The notes: a model not told the origin generated them from the letters alone. A DNA stretch of 64,000 bases from Azotobacter chroococcum (GCF_004339665.1 NZ_SMMU01000001.1:379281-443280); one strand, 5' to 3'; counted from the stretch's first letter, positions 1 through 8,554 are shown. Program-made: numbers and translations.

Positions 1-205
1 TTCTCACAAATCCACCTGCCTCTCGATAAAACCAAAACGAATGCGCGGCGACCGGCGGCTCTCGCGAGCCGGGGCAGCGACTCCACGGCAGGCGGGCCCG
101 CCCTGCGCGACGTGGTCCTTTGTAGGGCGGCCAAGCCAGCTTGTCCAGCCGGACGAGCCCCGTCCCCGCCCAGCCTGTATCGCGAGCAGCCCGGGTATTC
201 CCGCC

Positions 206-232
206 GGAAAACCACTGCGCAGGTTTCCACCC
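206..232. repeat. Short palindromic repeat, GGAAAAC/TTTCCACCC family, copy 1
   Basis: An imperfect inverted repeat of the form GGAAAACC-N-GGTTTCCACCC. Related copies lie at 4990-5017, 17055-17085 and 56190-56211. All are intergenic, which suits a dispersed REP-like element. The rest of bases 1-257 shows no gene I can support; its long open frames look like GC-bias artefacts. Confidence 0.5.
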
Positions 233-257
233 TTCCCCGTTTCCCGCATCCGCAAAC

Positions 258-285
258 GAAAAGCCCCGGCACCTGGCCGGGGCTC
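258..285 (-). terminator. Rho-independent terminator of the 305-514 gene
   Basis: A 9-bp GC stem (AGCCCCGGC / GCCGGGGCT) with a 5-nt loop is followed on the minus strand by a T-rich run. It lies about 20 bases downstream of the small minus-strand gene ending at 305. Confidence 0.6.
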
Positions 286-304
286 CCCCAAACGCTCGCG
301 CCTT

Positions 305-514
305 CTACGCGACGCCAATCCTCTTCGCGAACGCCTCGATATCCACATGGTGGTCGAGCACCTCGCCCGAAGCCATCTCGATCAGGTACAGGCCTCCCAA
401 CTCCCCGTACCTGTCGCTGTCGGGCTGACAGCGCTTGATCTGCTGCTCCCCTTTCGCTGCCAGAAAATGATTGACCCTGGCCAACAATGCCAGGTTTACC
501 CTTGCCGTGCTCAT
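305..514 (-). CDS. Small conserved hypothetical protein (69 aa)
   Basis: I do not recognise a named family. The protein starts MSTARVNLALL and contains a YGELGGLYLIEM stretch, with acidic residues near the C-terminus. The frame stays open another 43 codons upstream. I chose the ATG at 514 because the upstream residues look non-coding and a weak GGGGACAGG purine stretch precedes that ATG. No signal peptide or membrane segment is visible. It is probably monocistronic, with a good terminator just downstream. Function unknown. Confidence 0.5.
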   Translation of the reverse strand: MSTARVNLALLARVNHFLAAKGEQQIKRCQPDSDRYGELGGLYLIEMASGEVLDHHVDIEAFAKRIGVA

Positions 515-673
515 ACCTGTCCCCAGTACCGGATCATCGTGGGGCGACAGGATGGGCGAAAGCGCTATATCGTTCAAGATATAAAAAATATCCGGCGGAG
601 CCCGATCTCCCCTGCGCCGCACGACCCATGGCGTTTCGATCATTCCGCCCGCACGCCCATGAGCGGCGGGCCG

Positions 674-1015
674 CTACATCAGCGCGTCGATCAGCATCGC
701 ATTGGTATAGATCAGGCTGCCGTCGCTGGCGCGATGGCCCACCAGGTGGAACTGCCCGCGCCGGTCATCCTCCCGCAGGTAGACCCGCAAGTGGCAATCG
801 GACAGTGGCCCGCATTCGGGCGGAGTGACCAGTTCCAGAGTACCCAGGTCGACATCGACCAGTGTCTCGGCTTCGCCAGTGCTCTGCAGGCGCTCCTCGG
901 CCCGTTCCAGGTGCACGCGGTCGTCGCCGCCGATGTAGAAATGGATCAACCCCATGGGAACGGATTTTTCGGTGGGTTTGGTCTTGCACCAGCTCTCAAT
1001 CTCGAAGCTGCTCAT
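674..1015 (-). CDS. Conserved hypothetical protein (113 aa)
   Basis: A soluble, acidic protein without signal peptide or membrane segments. It has several short beta-strand-like stretches (GLIHFYIGG, CHLRVYLRE, GQFHLVGHR) and ends TNAMLIDALM. The start at 1015 is supported by GGGAGAA about 7 bases upstream; an in-frame ATG at 1063 has no such site. No catalytic motif is recognisable and I assign no function. It lies on the same strand as the 305-514 gene but 160 bases away, so co-transcription is uncertain. Confidence 0.6.
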   Translation of the reverse strand: MSSFEIESWCKTKPTEKSVPMGLIHFYIGGDDRVHLERAEERLQSTGEAETLVDVDLGTLELVTPPECGPLSDCHLRVYLREDDRRGQFHLVGHRASDGSLIYTNAMLIDALM

Positions 1016-1114
1016 CGTGAGTTCTCCCGAGTCGAGTGAAAAGATGGGGCCTATGCCCGCCATTCAGAATAGTCATACTGGGCGATGCTGCGCCATTGCC
1101 TGCCCGCCGAGCAC

Positions 1115-1966
1115 TCAGGGCGCCCCGAACAGCGCCGTCCAGTAGATCCCCGCATCGCTCTTTGGATCGGCCGCGTAGGCCGCGCCCAGCTCGCGGAACT
1201 GCGGGTTCATCAGGTTGGCGCAGTGGCCGGGGCTGGCCAGCCAGCCGTCGACCACCTTGCTGGCGTTGTCCTGCGCGGCGGCGATGTTCTCGCCAACCAG
1301 CCCGCCGGCGTAGCCGGCCAGTTCCGCCCGGTCGCTCGGGGTGCGGCCGTCGCGGTCCTTGTGATCGAAGAAGTTGCCGTTGGCCATGGCCCGGCTGTGG
1401 GTTTCGGCCGCCGCTCCCAGCACGGCGTTCCAGGCCAGCGGCTCTGCCGCGGCGAACTGCTGGCCGCCGCACTGGCGCGCCTGCGCGCGGGCGGCGTTGA
1501 TCTGCTCGAGCAGCTTCTGCCCTTCCACCTGCCAGTCGCCCATGCGCCCGGCCAGGAGCGGCCGCGCCAGCACGATGCGCCAGTCGCGCTCCGCGCGGCT
1601 GATGCCGATATCGACGAACTGCGGGTCCAGCAGTACCTGGCAGTAGCTCTGTTGCAAGGTCTTCATGGCAGCCTGCGCGTCGCGCGGCCCGGACAGGCTG
1701 ATCGACTGTGCGTTGACCAGCGGGTAGGCCGCTAGGCTCAGCGCCTCCCGCAAATCCCCGACGACCCCGGCCGGCAGGAGCAGCCGCGCATCCTCCGCCA
1801 GCGGCGGCAGTTCCCCAGACGCCTGGCCGGCACAGCTCTGCACCTGCGCCCGGTAGACGTTGATCGACTCCACCAGCCGCGCCTCCTCGTCGGCTCCGGC
1901 AGCGGCGGCGAACAGCAATCCCAGCGACAGAGCGGCAAGCCGCGCCACGAATGAAGCAATGCGCAT
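1115..1966 (-). CDS. Secreted CAP-domain (SCP-like) protein
   Basis: A 283-residue protein with an N-terminal signal peptide (hydrophobic residues 8-22, likely cleavage after AGA near residue 24) and a C-terminal CAP/SCP domain. The CAP hallmarks are HSRAMANGNFFDH, then GENIAA and GHCANLMNPQFRELG. The family is extracytoplasmic (CAP/PR-1 fold) and bacterial members have unclear biochemical roles. The N-terminal 120 residues have no clear match. The start at 1966 is set by a strong AGGAGG 6 bases upstream. It probably acts in the periplasm or outside the cell. Confidence 0.85.
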   Translation of the reverse strand: MRIASFVARLAALSLGLLFAAAAGADEEARLVESINVYRAQVQSCAGQASGELPPLAEDARLLLPAGVVGDLREALSLAAYPLVNAQSISLSGPRDAQAAMKTLQQSYCQVLLDPQFVDIGISRAERDWRIVLARPLLAGRMGDWQVEGQKLLEQINAARAQARQCGGQQFAAAEPLAWNAVLGAAAETHSRAMANGNFFDHKDRDGRTPSDRAELAGYAGGLVGENIAAAQDNASKVVDGWLASPGHCANLMNPQFRELGAAYAADPKSDAGIYWTALFGAP

Positions 1967-2050
1967 GAAAACCTCCTTGATCCGTCTGCATCCATGATGC
2001 GCGATTGCGGGCCTTCTGATCACGCGCGGGGTTTTGATCGCTCCCAAGCG

Positions 2051-2107
2051 GCACCGTGACGCAGAGCGTCACCTACTCCGCTCCCACGCAGGAGCGTGGG
2101 AGTGATC
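2051..2107. repeat. REP-like element, GCAGAGCGTC/CTCCCACGC family, copy 1
   Basis: Two nested inverted repeats: GTGACGCAGAGCGTCAC and CTCCCACGC-AG-GAGCGTGGGAG, followed by TGATC. The same architecture recurs at 2812-2865, and a simpler copy occurs at 6534-6557. This layout is typical of Pseudomonas intergenic REP elements. Confidence 0.75.
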
Positions 2108-2133
2108 GGGCGCGGAAGTCTGGAAACCAGCCA

Positions 2134-2172
2134 ATAAAAAACCGCCGGCAGGCCCAGCCTGCCGGCGGTTTA
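2134..2172 (-). terminator. Rho-independent terminator after the HPF-like gene
   Basis: A 13-bp stem (AACCGCCGGCAGG / CCTGCCGGCGGTT) with a short loop is followed on the minus strand by a T tract. It lies 14 bases after the stop of the minus-strand gene at 2186. Confidence 0.85.
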
Positions 2173-2185
2173 TTCTGCTGCGGAC

Positions 2186-2596
2186 TCAGGCGATGCGCAG
2201 CTGCTCCTCGGCGAGGAAGTCCTCCTCCAGCAAGCGGTCACGACTGGCCACGCTGCCGGCGACTTCAGCACCGCCGGTGATGCGCTTGTTGCGCTGCTTG
2301 CCGAGCCGGTGGGCCAGGGCATGGCCGAGCTTTTCCATCGCGCCGTCCAGGGCGAATTCCAGGGACTCGGCCTTGTGGGTCACCGACAGCGGCTGGCGCC
2401 CCTTGGCACGTGCCTCGATCTGGCAGCGCTTGTCATTGGCCCCGGCCTTGTTGCCGTTCTCGTCGTTCAGGTGGATGACCACTCGGGTCAATTCCTCGTC
2501 GTAACGCTCGAATTTGCTGGCGACAGTGGCACGGACCCAGCCGGCCAGGCGGGCACTGCCTTCGATATGGTTATCGCTGTGAACCTGGAGTTGCAT
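2186..2596 (-). CDS. HPF/RaiA-family ribosome-associated protein
   Basis: A 136-residue protein of the sigma-54 modulation/S30EA (HPF-RaiA) family, whose members bind the 30S subunit and help ribosomes dimerise or idle in stationary phase. The start MQLQVHSDNHIEG, a basic GWVRATVASKFERY helix and the DKRCQIEARAKGRQP strand fit the beta-alpha-beta fold. The C-terminal tail is acidic (LLEEDFLAEEQ). It is longer than short HPF (about 95-110 aa) but lacks the extra domain of long HPF. The ATG at 2596 is preferred over 2614 because AAGGAA precedes it. Confidence 0.8.
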   Translation of the reverse strand: MQLQVHSDNHIEGSARLAGWVRATVASKFERYDEELTRVVIHLNDENGNKAGANDKRCQIEARAKGRQPLSVTHKAESLEFALDGAMEKLGHALAHRLGKQRNKRITGGAEVAGSVASRDRLLEEDFLAEEQLRIA

Positions 2597-2811
2597 ACGC
2601 CATTCCTTATTCAACCGATCAGCAATGGTGCCGCGTAGTACTCATGCGACGCCCCCAGACTACGCCAAACCGAGGTGCTTGGAAGGCCCTGCTGCAGAAA
2701 AAAATACTCGTTGCTGACCTGCATCAGAAGTCCGCGACAACGACTGCGGCGGGAATGGACGTGGAATCCGGCGCCGGCCTAGGATCGATTTTTTCAATCG
2801 CCTCCAGGCTT

Positions 2812-2865
2812 CACCGTGTTGCAGAGCGTCATGCCCTGCTCCCACGCAGGAGCGTGGAAACGATC
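2812..2865. repeat. REP-like element, copy 2
   Basis: Same architecture as 2051-2107: TCACCGTGTTGCAGAGCGTCA, then CTCCCACGC-AG-GAGCGTGG and AACGATC. It lies in the gap upstream of the U32 gene. Confidence 0.75.
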
Positions 2866-2922
2866 AAAAGCCGCATAACGCAGCTACAATGGCACGCTTG
2901 TTTCGTACCGAATCTTGAAGCC

Positions 2923-4923
2923 ATGTCATTACCCAAGCACCATCTGGAACTGCTGAGCCCGGCACGGGATGTGTCCATCGCCAGGGAGGCCATTCTGCAT
3001 GGCGCCGATGCCGTGTATATCGGCGGTCCCAGCTTCGGTGCACGGCACAATGCCAGCAACGGCGTGGCGGAGATTGCCGGTCTGGTGGAGTTCGCCCATC
3101 TGTTCCGCGCCCGGGTGTTCGTCACCCTCAACACCATCCTGCACGACGACGAGCTGGAGCCGGCCCGCCAGCTGATCCGGCAGCTGTACGACGCGGGTAT
3201 CGATGCGCTGATCGTGCAGGACATGGGCATCTTGGAGATGGACATTCCGCCCATCGAGCTGCATGCCAGCACTCAGACCGACATCCGCACCCTGGAAAAG
3301 GCGAAGTTCCTCTCGGATGCCGGCTTTTCCCAGCTGGTGCTGGCCCGCGAACTCAGTCTGCAGGAGGTCCGCGCCATCGGCGCGCAGGTGGACTCGACCC
3401 TCGAGTACTTCATCCATGGCGCGCTGTGCGTGGCGTTTTCCGGGCAGTGCTACATCTCCCACGCGCAGACCGGGCGCAGCGCCAACCGCGGCGACTGCTC
3501 GCAGGCCTGTCGCCTGCCCTACACCCTGAAGGACGATCAGGGCCGGGTGGTGGCCTACGACAAGCACCTGCTGTCGATGAAGGACAACAACCAGAGCGCC
3601 AACCTGCGGGCCCTGATCGACGCCGGCGTGCGCTCCTTCAAGATCGAGGGACGCTACAAGGACATGGGCTACGTGAAGAACATCACCGCCTATTACCGGC
3701 AGCGGCTGGATGCAGTCCTTGCCGAGCGTCCCGAGCTGGCCCGCGCCTCCAGCGGCCGGATCGAGCACTTCTTCGTGCCGGACCCGGACAAGACCTTCCA
3801 CCGGGGCAGCACGGATTACTTTGCCACCGAGCGCAAGGTCGATATCGGTGCCTTCGATTCACCGACCTTCACCGGCCTGCCGGTGGGCGAGATCCTCAAG
3901 GTCCGCAAGAAGGATTTCATCGCCAGCACCACGGAGCCGCTCGGCAACGGCGACGGCCTGAACGTGCTGGTCAAGCGCGAGGTGGTGGGGTTCCGCGCCA
4001 GCGTCGTCGAGCCGCTCGAGCACTTCGAACAGGACGGCAAGCCCCACTGGCAGTACCGCATCGAGCCCAACGAGATGCCGGCGGAACTGAAGCAGCTGCG
4101 TCCGCAGCATGCGCTCAACCGCAACCTGGACCACAACTGGCAGCAGGCACTGCTGAAGACCTCCGCCGAGCGCCGCGTGGCGGTCCGCTGGCACGTCCAA
4201 CTGAGCGAAGAACGGCTCGTCCTGACGGTGACCAGCGAGGAAGGCATCGGCGCCCAGGCCCGCCTGGCGGGACCCTTCGGTCTGGCGAAGAAGCCGGAGC
4301 AGGCGCTCGAGCAGCTGCGCGACCTGCTCGGCCAGCTGGGCACCACCCTCTACCATGCCGAGGGCGTAGAGATCGACGCGCCGCAGGCCTTCTTCGTCCC
4401 CAATTCGCAGCTCAAGTCCCTGCGCCGCGAAGCCATCGACGCGCTGACCGCCGCGCGCCTGGCGGCCCACCCGCGTGGCGGCCGCAAGCCGGTCAGCGTG
4501 CCGCCGCCGGTGTATCCGGAATCGCACCTGACCTTCCTGGCCAACGTGTACAACGAGAAGGCCCGCGCCTTCTATCACCGCTACGGCGTGCAGCTGATCG
4601 ATGCGGCCTACGAGGCCCACGAGGAAACCGGAGAGGTGCCGGTGATGATCACCAAGCACTGCCTGCGCTTCTCCTTCAACCTGTGCCCGAAACAGGCCAA
4701 GGGCGTGCAGGGCGTACGCACCAAGGTCGCGCCGATGCAACTGGTGCATCAGGACGAGGTGCTGACCCTGACCTTCGACTGCAAGGCCTGCGAAATGCAC
4801 GTCGTCGGCAAGATGAAAGGCCACATCCTCAACCTGCCACAGCCCGGCAGCACAGCCAGCATCGTCGGCCACATCAGCCCCGAGGATCTGCTCAAGACCA
4901 TCAGGAACAAGCCGCAGAGGTAG
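2923..4923 (+). CDS. rlhA: U32-family protein, 23S rRNA 5-hydroxycytidine synthase (RlhA-like)
   Basis: A 666-residue U32-family protein close in length to E. coli RlhA (about 650), which hydroxylates C2501 of 23S rRNA. The U32 core fills the N-terminal half. Cysteines C169, C176, C192 and C196 match the positions I recall for the conserved RlhA cysteines. The C-terminal half carries the ITKHCLRFSFNLCPKQ and FDCKACEM cysteine motifs of the long form. The frame is open to 2644, but homology begins at MSLPKHH, so I use 2923. Shorter paralogues (TrhP/YegQ) modify tRNA; length favours RlhA. Confidence 0.85.
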   Translation: MSLPKHHLELLSPARDVSIAREAILHGADAVYIGGPSFGARHNASNGVAEIAGLVEFAHLFRARVFVTLNTILHDDELEPARQLIRQLYDAGIDALIVQDMGILEMDIPPIELHASTQTDIRTLEKAKFLSDAGFSQLVLARELSLQEVRAIGAQVDSTLEYFIHGALCVAFSGQCYISHAQTGRSANRGDCSQACRLPYTLKDDQGRVVAYDKHLLSMKDNNQSANLRALIDAGVRSFKIEGRYKDMGYVKNITAYYRQRLDAVLAERPELARASSGRIEHFFVPDPDKTFHRGSTDYFATERKVDIGAFDSPTFTGLPVGEILKVRKKDFIASTTEPLGNGDGLNVLVKREVVGFRASVVEPLEHFEQDGKPHWQYRIEPNEMPAELKQLRPQHALNRNLDHNWQQALLKTSAERRVAVRWHVQLSEERLVLTVTSEEGIGAQARLAGPFGLAKKPEQALEQLRDLLGQLGTTLYHAEGVEIDAPQAFFVPNSQLKSLRREAIDALTAARLAAHPRGGRKPVSVPPPVYPESHLTFLANVYNEKARAFYHRYGVQLIDAAYEAHEETGEVPVMITKHCLRFSFNLCPKQAKGVQGVRTKVAPMQLVHQDEVLTLTFDCKACEMHVVGKMKGHILNLPQPGSTASIVGHISPEDLLKTIRNKPQR

Positions 4924-4989
4924 TCCTGGCTGCACCTCTGCCTTTGCTCGCTCCCACGCTCCGGGCGTTTCGCTGTCCATGCGCGTACC

Positions 4990-5017
4990 GGAAAACCGCC
5001 GCGCGGCTTTTCCACCC
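4990..5017. repeat. Short palindromic repeat, GGAAAAC/TTTCCACCC family, copy 2
   Basis: GGAAAACCGCC followed by GGCTTTTCCACCC forms an inverted repeat in the convergent gap between the U32 gene and the histidine phosphatase. A truncated CTCCCACGC piece of the other repeat family lies just upstream near 4950. Confidence 0.55.
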
Positions 5018-5034
5018 GCAGCGCTACACGCTGC

Positions 5035-5607
5035 CTACCGACCGGGTGACCCTTTCCGGTAAACGCTGGCGTGCCAGTAGCCCCGCATCAGCAGATGCAG
5101 CGGCCCCGCCCAGCCGCGCTTGCGCAATTGCCGCGCGATGAGGACGTTCATGATGCCGTGCCCCATCAGCAACACGCTGCCGTGCGTCTCGGCCAGCCGG
5201 ATAAGCCGCTCCGCCGCCGCGCCGGCCCGCTTGTTCGACTCGCCGATGGGCTCGGTGTGCCGGGCGAAGCCGCAGAACCAGGCGCTGCGAAACAGCAAGC
5301 GCCACAGGGAAGGCGGCAGCCGCGGGAACGGCAAGTCCAGGTAGGGCAGATGGGCTTCGGCAAACAGCGGATCGGGCTGCAGGCAGCAATCCACGTCCAG
5401 AAAAGCCCTGGACTGCACGCAGCGCGCAACGGAACTGCACACCACCGCCCCTGCCGAGCGGGCGAGCGAGACGAGCCTGTCGGGCACCTCATGGCCGGCC
5501 ACGTCCGCCTCGTTGTAGCGCTCGAGCCAGCCCTTCATCTGCGCCGGGGTGCACCAGCTCGCCGCGGAATGCTCGGGCCGGCCGTGGCGCACCAGGATGA
5601 TCTGCAT
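5035..5607 (-). CDS. Histidine phosphatase (phosphoglycerate mutase-like) family protein
   Basis: A 190-residue cytoplasmic protein of the histidine phosphatase superfamily. The phosphoacceptor signature LVRHGRPEH is at residues 5-13, and the second histidine motif LLMGHGIMN lies in the C-terminal third. The substrate cannot be told from sequence; relatives act on sugar phosphates, nucleotides or phosphoproteins. The start at 5607 follows AAGGAGGG. A perfect 10-bp inverted repeat (5620-5651) ends directly against that Shine-Dalgarno, which suggests an operator or leader hairpin controlling this gene. Confidence 0.8.
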   Translation of the reverse strand: MQIILVRHGRPEHSAASWCTPAQMKGWLERYNEADVAGHEVPDRLVSLARSAGAVVCSSVARCVQSRAFLDVDCCLQPDPLFAEAHLPYLDLPFPRLPPSLWRLLFRSAWFCGFARHTEPIGESNKRAGAAAERLIRLAETHGSVLLMGHGIMNVLIARQLRKRGWAGPLHLLMRGYWHASVYRKGSPGR

Positions 5608-5619
5608 GGATAGCCCTCC

Positions 5620-5651
5620 TTTTGTAGTGCATTAAAAAAAACACTACAAAA
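5620..5651 (-). promoter_or_regulatory. Perfect inverted repeat abutting the Shine-Dalgarno of the phosphatase gene
   Basis: TTTTGTAGTG and CACTACAAAA are perfect 10-bp arms (5620-5629, 5642-5651) around a 12-nt A-rich spacer. On the minus strand the second arm runs straight into GGAGGG and the ATG. It could be a repressor operator or an RNA hairpin masking the ribosome site. No regulator for it is visible nearby. Confidence 0.45.
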
Positions 5652-6110
5652 CCATTGACACAACCATGCCTGTCCTTGGATGATGAAATCGCTTCCCTAA
5701 CAGGGAGCCCTGGTAAGGGTGTTCGCAGCTTGCTCGGCCCACTCGCCGAGTCCTCGCGACTGTACTGCCCACAAGGCAGACTGATGAAGTTGACTGGCAG
5801 TAATCGTCATGTGGCGGCGAGAAGTGCTGGCGAGACATTCTGATGATGCTTGTGGCTGGCCGTACAACCCCTCACGGTCCGCTACCCCGCATCATCCGAT
5901 ACTCGCCCCCTCCTCCCCTCGTGACTCTGTCATGGCTTCCCCAGGCTCTGCCTCGTGTAGTTAGCTAAGATCAGCGCTACATAAGGCTCATGTTGTGATC
6001 TGAACCCAGCTGGCACGGCATGCAGGCCAGCGTCCCGATCCTCCGGGCGACGGACGACTGGCCTGAAACCGAACGACAGCACACGTACTTCGCAAAACGT
6101 TCGATCAATA
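5652..6110. other. Intergenic stretch without a supportable gene
   Basis: About 460 bases of lower GC than the surroundings. A 62-codon plus-strand frame from 5655 lacks a ribosome site and any recognisable composition. I looked for tRNA, tmRNA, RNase P and RsmY/Z-like features and saw none. A small RNA cannot be excluded. Confidence 0.4.
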
Positions 6111-6123
6111 GAGGACCTTGCAC

Positions 6124-6450
6124 ATGAACCTGAACAATGCACTCTCCCCCGAAGACCTGGCTCAACTGTTCGCCCAGCACAAGGATAAGGAAAGCCACAT
6201 CCTGTGGGTCAGCGAGTCTGGCGAAGTCCGTCTCGATCGTCTTCCGGCCGGCATGGAGGAAGATGAATTCGAGAAATGCGTCCCCACCATGCGCGTCAGG
6301 CTCAGAACCTACCGCCGGGGAAAAGGCTACGTCGGCAAAAAGGCCGCGGCCGACAGGGACTTCATCGGGCGCGTTCATCAGACCCTGACGGAACACTGGC
6401 GCGTCGCGCGGAGCAATCCCGGTGTTCACTACCTGGACAGGTACTGCTGA
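6124..6450 (+). CDS. Conserved hypothetical protein (108 aa)
   Basis: A small soluble protein, unrecognised. It starts MNLNNALSPEDLAQ, has an acidic middle (AGMEEDEFEKCV) and a basic second half (RTYRRGKGYVGKKAA), and ends VHYLDRYC. ATG 6124 follows GAGGA at 8 bases; a TTG two codons earlier is less likely. A GC-rich hairpin (6482-6506, CGAGGCCCG / CGGGCCTCG) lies 30 bases downstream and may help end transcription. Function unknown. Confidence 0.6.
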   Translation: MNLNNALSPEDLAQLFAQHKDKESHILWVSESGEVRLDRLPAGMEEDEFEKCVPTMRVRLRTYRRGKGYVGKKAAADRDFIGRVHQTLTEHWRVARSNPGVHYLDRYC

Positions 6451-6533
6451 TCTGACAGCCGCGGTACGCACACCGCCCGACCGAGGCCCGTGTCCGCCGG
6501 GCCTCGTGCCCCGGGCAGGCTTCCCTCTTGATA

Positions 6534-6557
6534 GCTCCCACGCTCCCGCGTGGGAGC
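6534..6557. repeat. REP-like palindrome, copy 3
   Basis: A perfect 10-bp inverted repeat, GCTCCCACGC / GCGTGGGAGC, with a 4-nt loop. It shares its core with the elements at 2051 and 2812. Confidence 0.65.
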
Positions 6558-6737
6558 GCCTCTCCGGCGCTCTCCAGCCGGCTCGCACAAGCACTCTCCG
6601 CTAGCCGGCCAACGCCGCCCCGCTCCCGTACTAGACTGGAATCAATTCCACAACCAAGGCCCACGCCAGGGAGGTGACGATGCACGACCCGCGCAGTCCC
6701 CACTGATCCACTCCCCCTTTCCCTGGAGAGCGACGCC

Positions 6738-6869
6738 ATGAGCAAAAGCCACGAATCGCACAAGGACACCAAGAAGAAACCGCTGAAGAGCGCCCAGGAA
6801 AAACGCCAGGCCAAGCGCATCAAGAAGTCCGAGCACACCCTGCTGGGCAGCCACGCCGCCACCTCCTGA
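6738..6869 (+). CDS. Small basic lysine-rich protein (43 aa)
   Basis: A 43-residue, strongly basic and hydrophilic peptide (MSKSHESHKDTKKKPLKS, then EKRQAKRIKKSE). GGAGAG stands 7 bases before the ATG. Composition and codon choice match the surrounding genes, so it is likely real. The charge suggests nucleic-acid or ribosome association, but that is inference. No family is recognised. Confidence 0.55.
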   Translation: MSKSHESHKDTKKKPLKSAQEKRQAKRIKKSEHTLLGSHAATS

Positions 6870-6989
6870 ACAGCGGCATGACCCGGCGCCGCGCGCCGGG
6901 TCGCAGGGCCTGACATCCTGCGCCCCGAGAACTTGCATGGCCGCCACATTAGGGTAGGCTGAGCGCCCTCATCGAACAGGAGTATCCCC

Positions 6990-7271
6990 ATGGCCCGCGC
7001 CACCGCCCGTCACATTCTGGTTCCCACCGAGGCCAAGTGCCTCGAACTGAAAGCCGCCATCGAAGCCGGCGCCGACTTCGCCCAGGTCGCCCGCGACAAC
7101 TCCACCTGCCCGTCCGGCCGCAGCGGCGGCGACCTCGGCTCGTTCGGCCCGGGCCAGATGGTGAAGGAATTCGACACCGTAGTGTTCAGCGCCCCGCTGA
7201 ATGTCGTGCAGGGTCCGGTCAAGACCCAGTTCGGCTACCACCTGCTCGAAGTCACCAGCCGCCAGGATTGA
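6990..7271 (+). CDS. ppiC: Parvulin-type peptidyl-prolyl cis-trans isomerase
   Basis: A single-domain parvulin of 93 residues, the same length as E. coli PpiC, with no signal peptide, so cytoplasmic. Family hallmarks are ARHILVPTEAKC at the N-terminus, the CPSGRSGGDLGSFGPGQMV block and FGYHLLEVTSR at the C-terminus. It catalyses proline isomerisation during folding. AGGAG is 8 bases upstream. It appears monocistronic and converges with the acyltransferase gene on the other strand. Confidence 0.93.
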   Translation: MARATARHILVPTEAKCLELKAAIEAGADFAQVARDNSTCPSGRSGGDLGSFGPGQMVKEFDTVVFSAPLNVVQGPVKTQFGYHLLEVTSRQD

Positions 7272-7348
7272 GCCGGCGGGCGTCGCGCCGGGACTTCGTG
7301 GCCCGGCGCTGGCACCCCCATGACCGCCGGCATACCCCCTCTTCAGCA

Positions 7349-8554
7349 CTACGGACTGCCTGCACCGAGCGCCCTGCCGCCGTTCATCAAGGCGAAGCAG
7401 CGCGGCGCCTTTCGCGCCAATAGCAGGCCAGCGGAAAGCGCGATCGCCAGGGTGATGAGGACGCTGGCCAGATAGTGCGCCAGCATCCAGCCGTCCGTCG
7501 GAGCCGGGATCAGGCGCCAGAGTTGGATCTTCACCGCGGCGATGAAGGGAAAGTGCATGGCGTAGAGGAAGAAGGCCAGGCCGCCGTAGCGTGCAAGGGC
7601 GGCGCCCGCCGGGGTCGCCGCCAGTTGCAGGACGATCCCCCAGCATGCCAGCACGCCGATCAGGCGCATGGCCCGAGTCGCCGCGTTCAGCCACTCGGGA
7701 TGCGGACCTTCCCCACCCAACAGCAGGGGAGCCGCGGCCCGCAGCGCGACGAGAACGAGGTAGGCCAGCAGCGAAACCAGCGTCGAGCGCAGCCCCACTT
7801 CCAGCGCCATGCCGCGCATCCGCAGCCAGCCCCCCAGATAGAAGAAGAACACCACGTCGGCGCGAAAGAAGATCCGCAGGTCGCTGTCGGCCATCCACGC
7901 CAACCCCAGCATCGCCAGACCCAGGCTGGGCACATGGCGCAGCGACAGCCACAGGAGCGGACTGACCAGGACGGTCACACACAGGTCGCGCACAAACCAG
8001 AACTGGAATCCCACCGGATGCCGGGTGAGGCCGAATACGGCGTTGAGGTAGTCGAACCAGCCGGCACGCTCGAAGCGGATATTGAGCGCATCGAGCAGCG
8101 GGGCATCGGGGCGCCAACTGAACAGGAGCAGCAGCATCGCTAGGAATGCGGCGTTCCAGAACACCAGCGGAAGATACAGGGACGTCAGGCGGCGACGGAT
8201 ACGCCGCGCCAGCTCGAGGTGGGCGGCGTGACGCTCCTCCGCGAAGGAAAAGAACAGCCAGCCGGAGATCAGGCTGAGCAGGGGAACCGCGCTGAAAAAG
8301 AAGAACAGGATGAAGCTGTTGACGAAGGTCGCCAGCGGATGGTGCACGACGTCCATGCCGTGGAACGGGGAAACGGGCGAGTTCGGATACTCCAGGTAAT
8401 GCAGGAATACCAGACCGACGATCAGCGTGATGCGCGCCAGTCCGATGGCGTGCGAGAGGTCCCGTGCGCCCAGCGGGCGTGCATCGCGACGCAGCCACCG
8501 CGCAAAGCCATCGCCGAACTTCACTGCCTGGAGTTTCACTGACGTGTCCTCCAT
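7349..8554 (-). CDS. Acyltransferase-3 family integral membrane protein
   Basis: A 401-residue membrane protein with about ten hydrophobic segments, of the acyltransferase-3 family. Members O-acylate surface polysaccharides, lipid A or antibiotics, moving acyl groups across the inner membrane. The family-typical tract around FWFVRDLCV sits mid-protein, and FFLYAMHFPFI resembles the late conserved segment. No glycan gene cluster is adjacent, so the acceptor is unknown. The gene stands alone on the minus strand. Confidence 0.82.
   Translation of the reverse strand: MEDTSVKLQAVKFGDGFARWLRRDARPLGARDLSHAIGLARITLIVGLVFLHYLEYPNSPVSPFHGMDVVHHPLATFVNSFILFFFFSAVPLLSLISGWLFFSFAEERHAAHLELARRIRRRLTSLYLPLVFWNAAFLAMLLLLFSWRPDAPLLDALNIRFERAGWFDYLNAVFGLTRHPVGFQFWFVRDLCVTVLVSPLLWLSLRHVPSLGLAMLGLAWMADSDLRIFFRADVVFFFYLGGWLRMRGMALEVGLRSTLVSLLAYLVLVALRAAAPLLLGGEGPHPEWLNAATRAMRLIGVLACWGIVLQLAATPAGAALARYGGLAFFLYAMHFPFIAAVKIQLWRLIPAPTDGWMLAHYLASVLITLAIALSAGLLLARKAPRCFALMNGGRALGAGSP

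Noticed and set aside
2644..2922. N-terminal extension of the U32 protein from 2644
   Set aside because: This part covers a REP-like repeat and AT-rich leader; family similarity begins at 2923.
5655..5843. 62-codon plus-strand frame after the inverted repeat
   Set aside because: No ribosome site and no recognisable features; the stretch is treated as intergenic.
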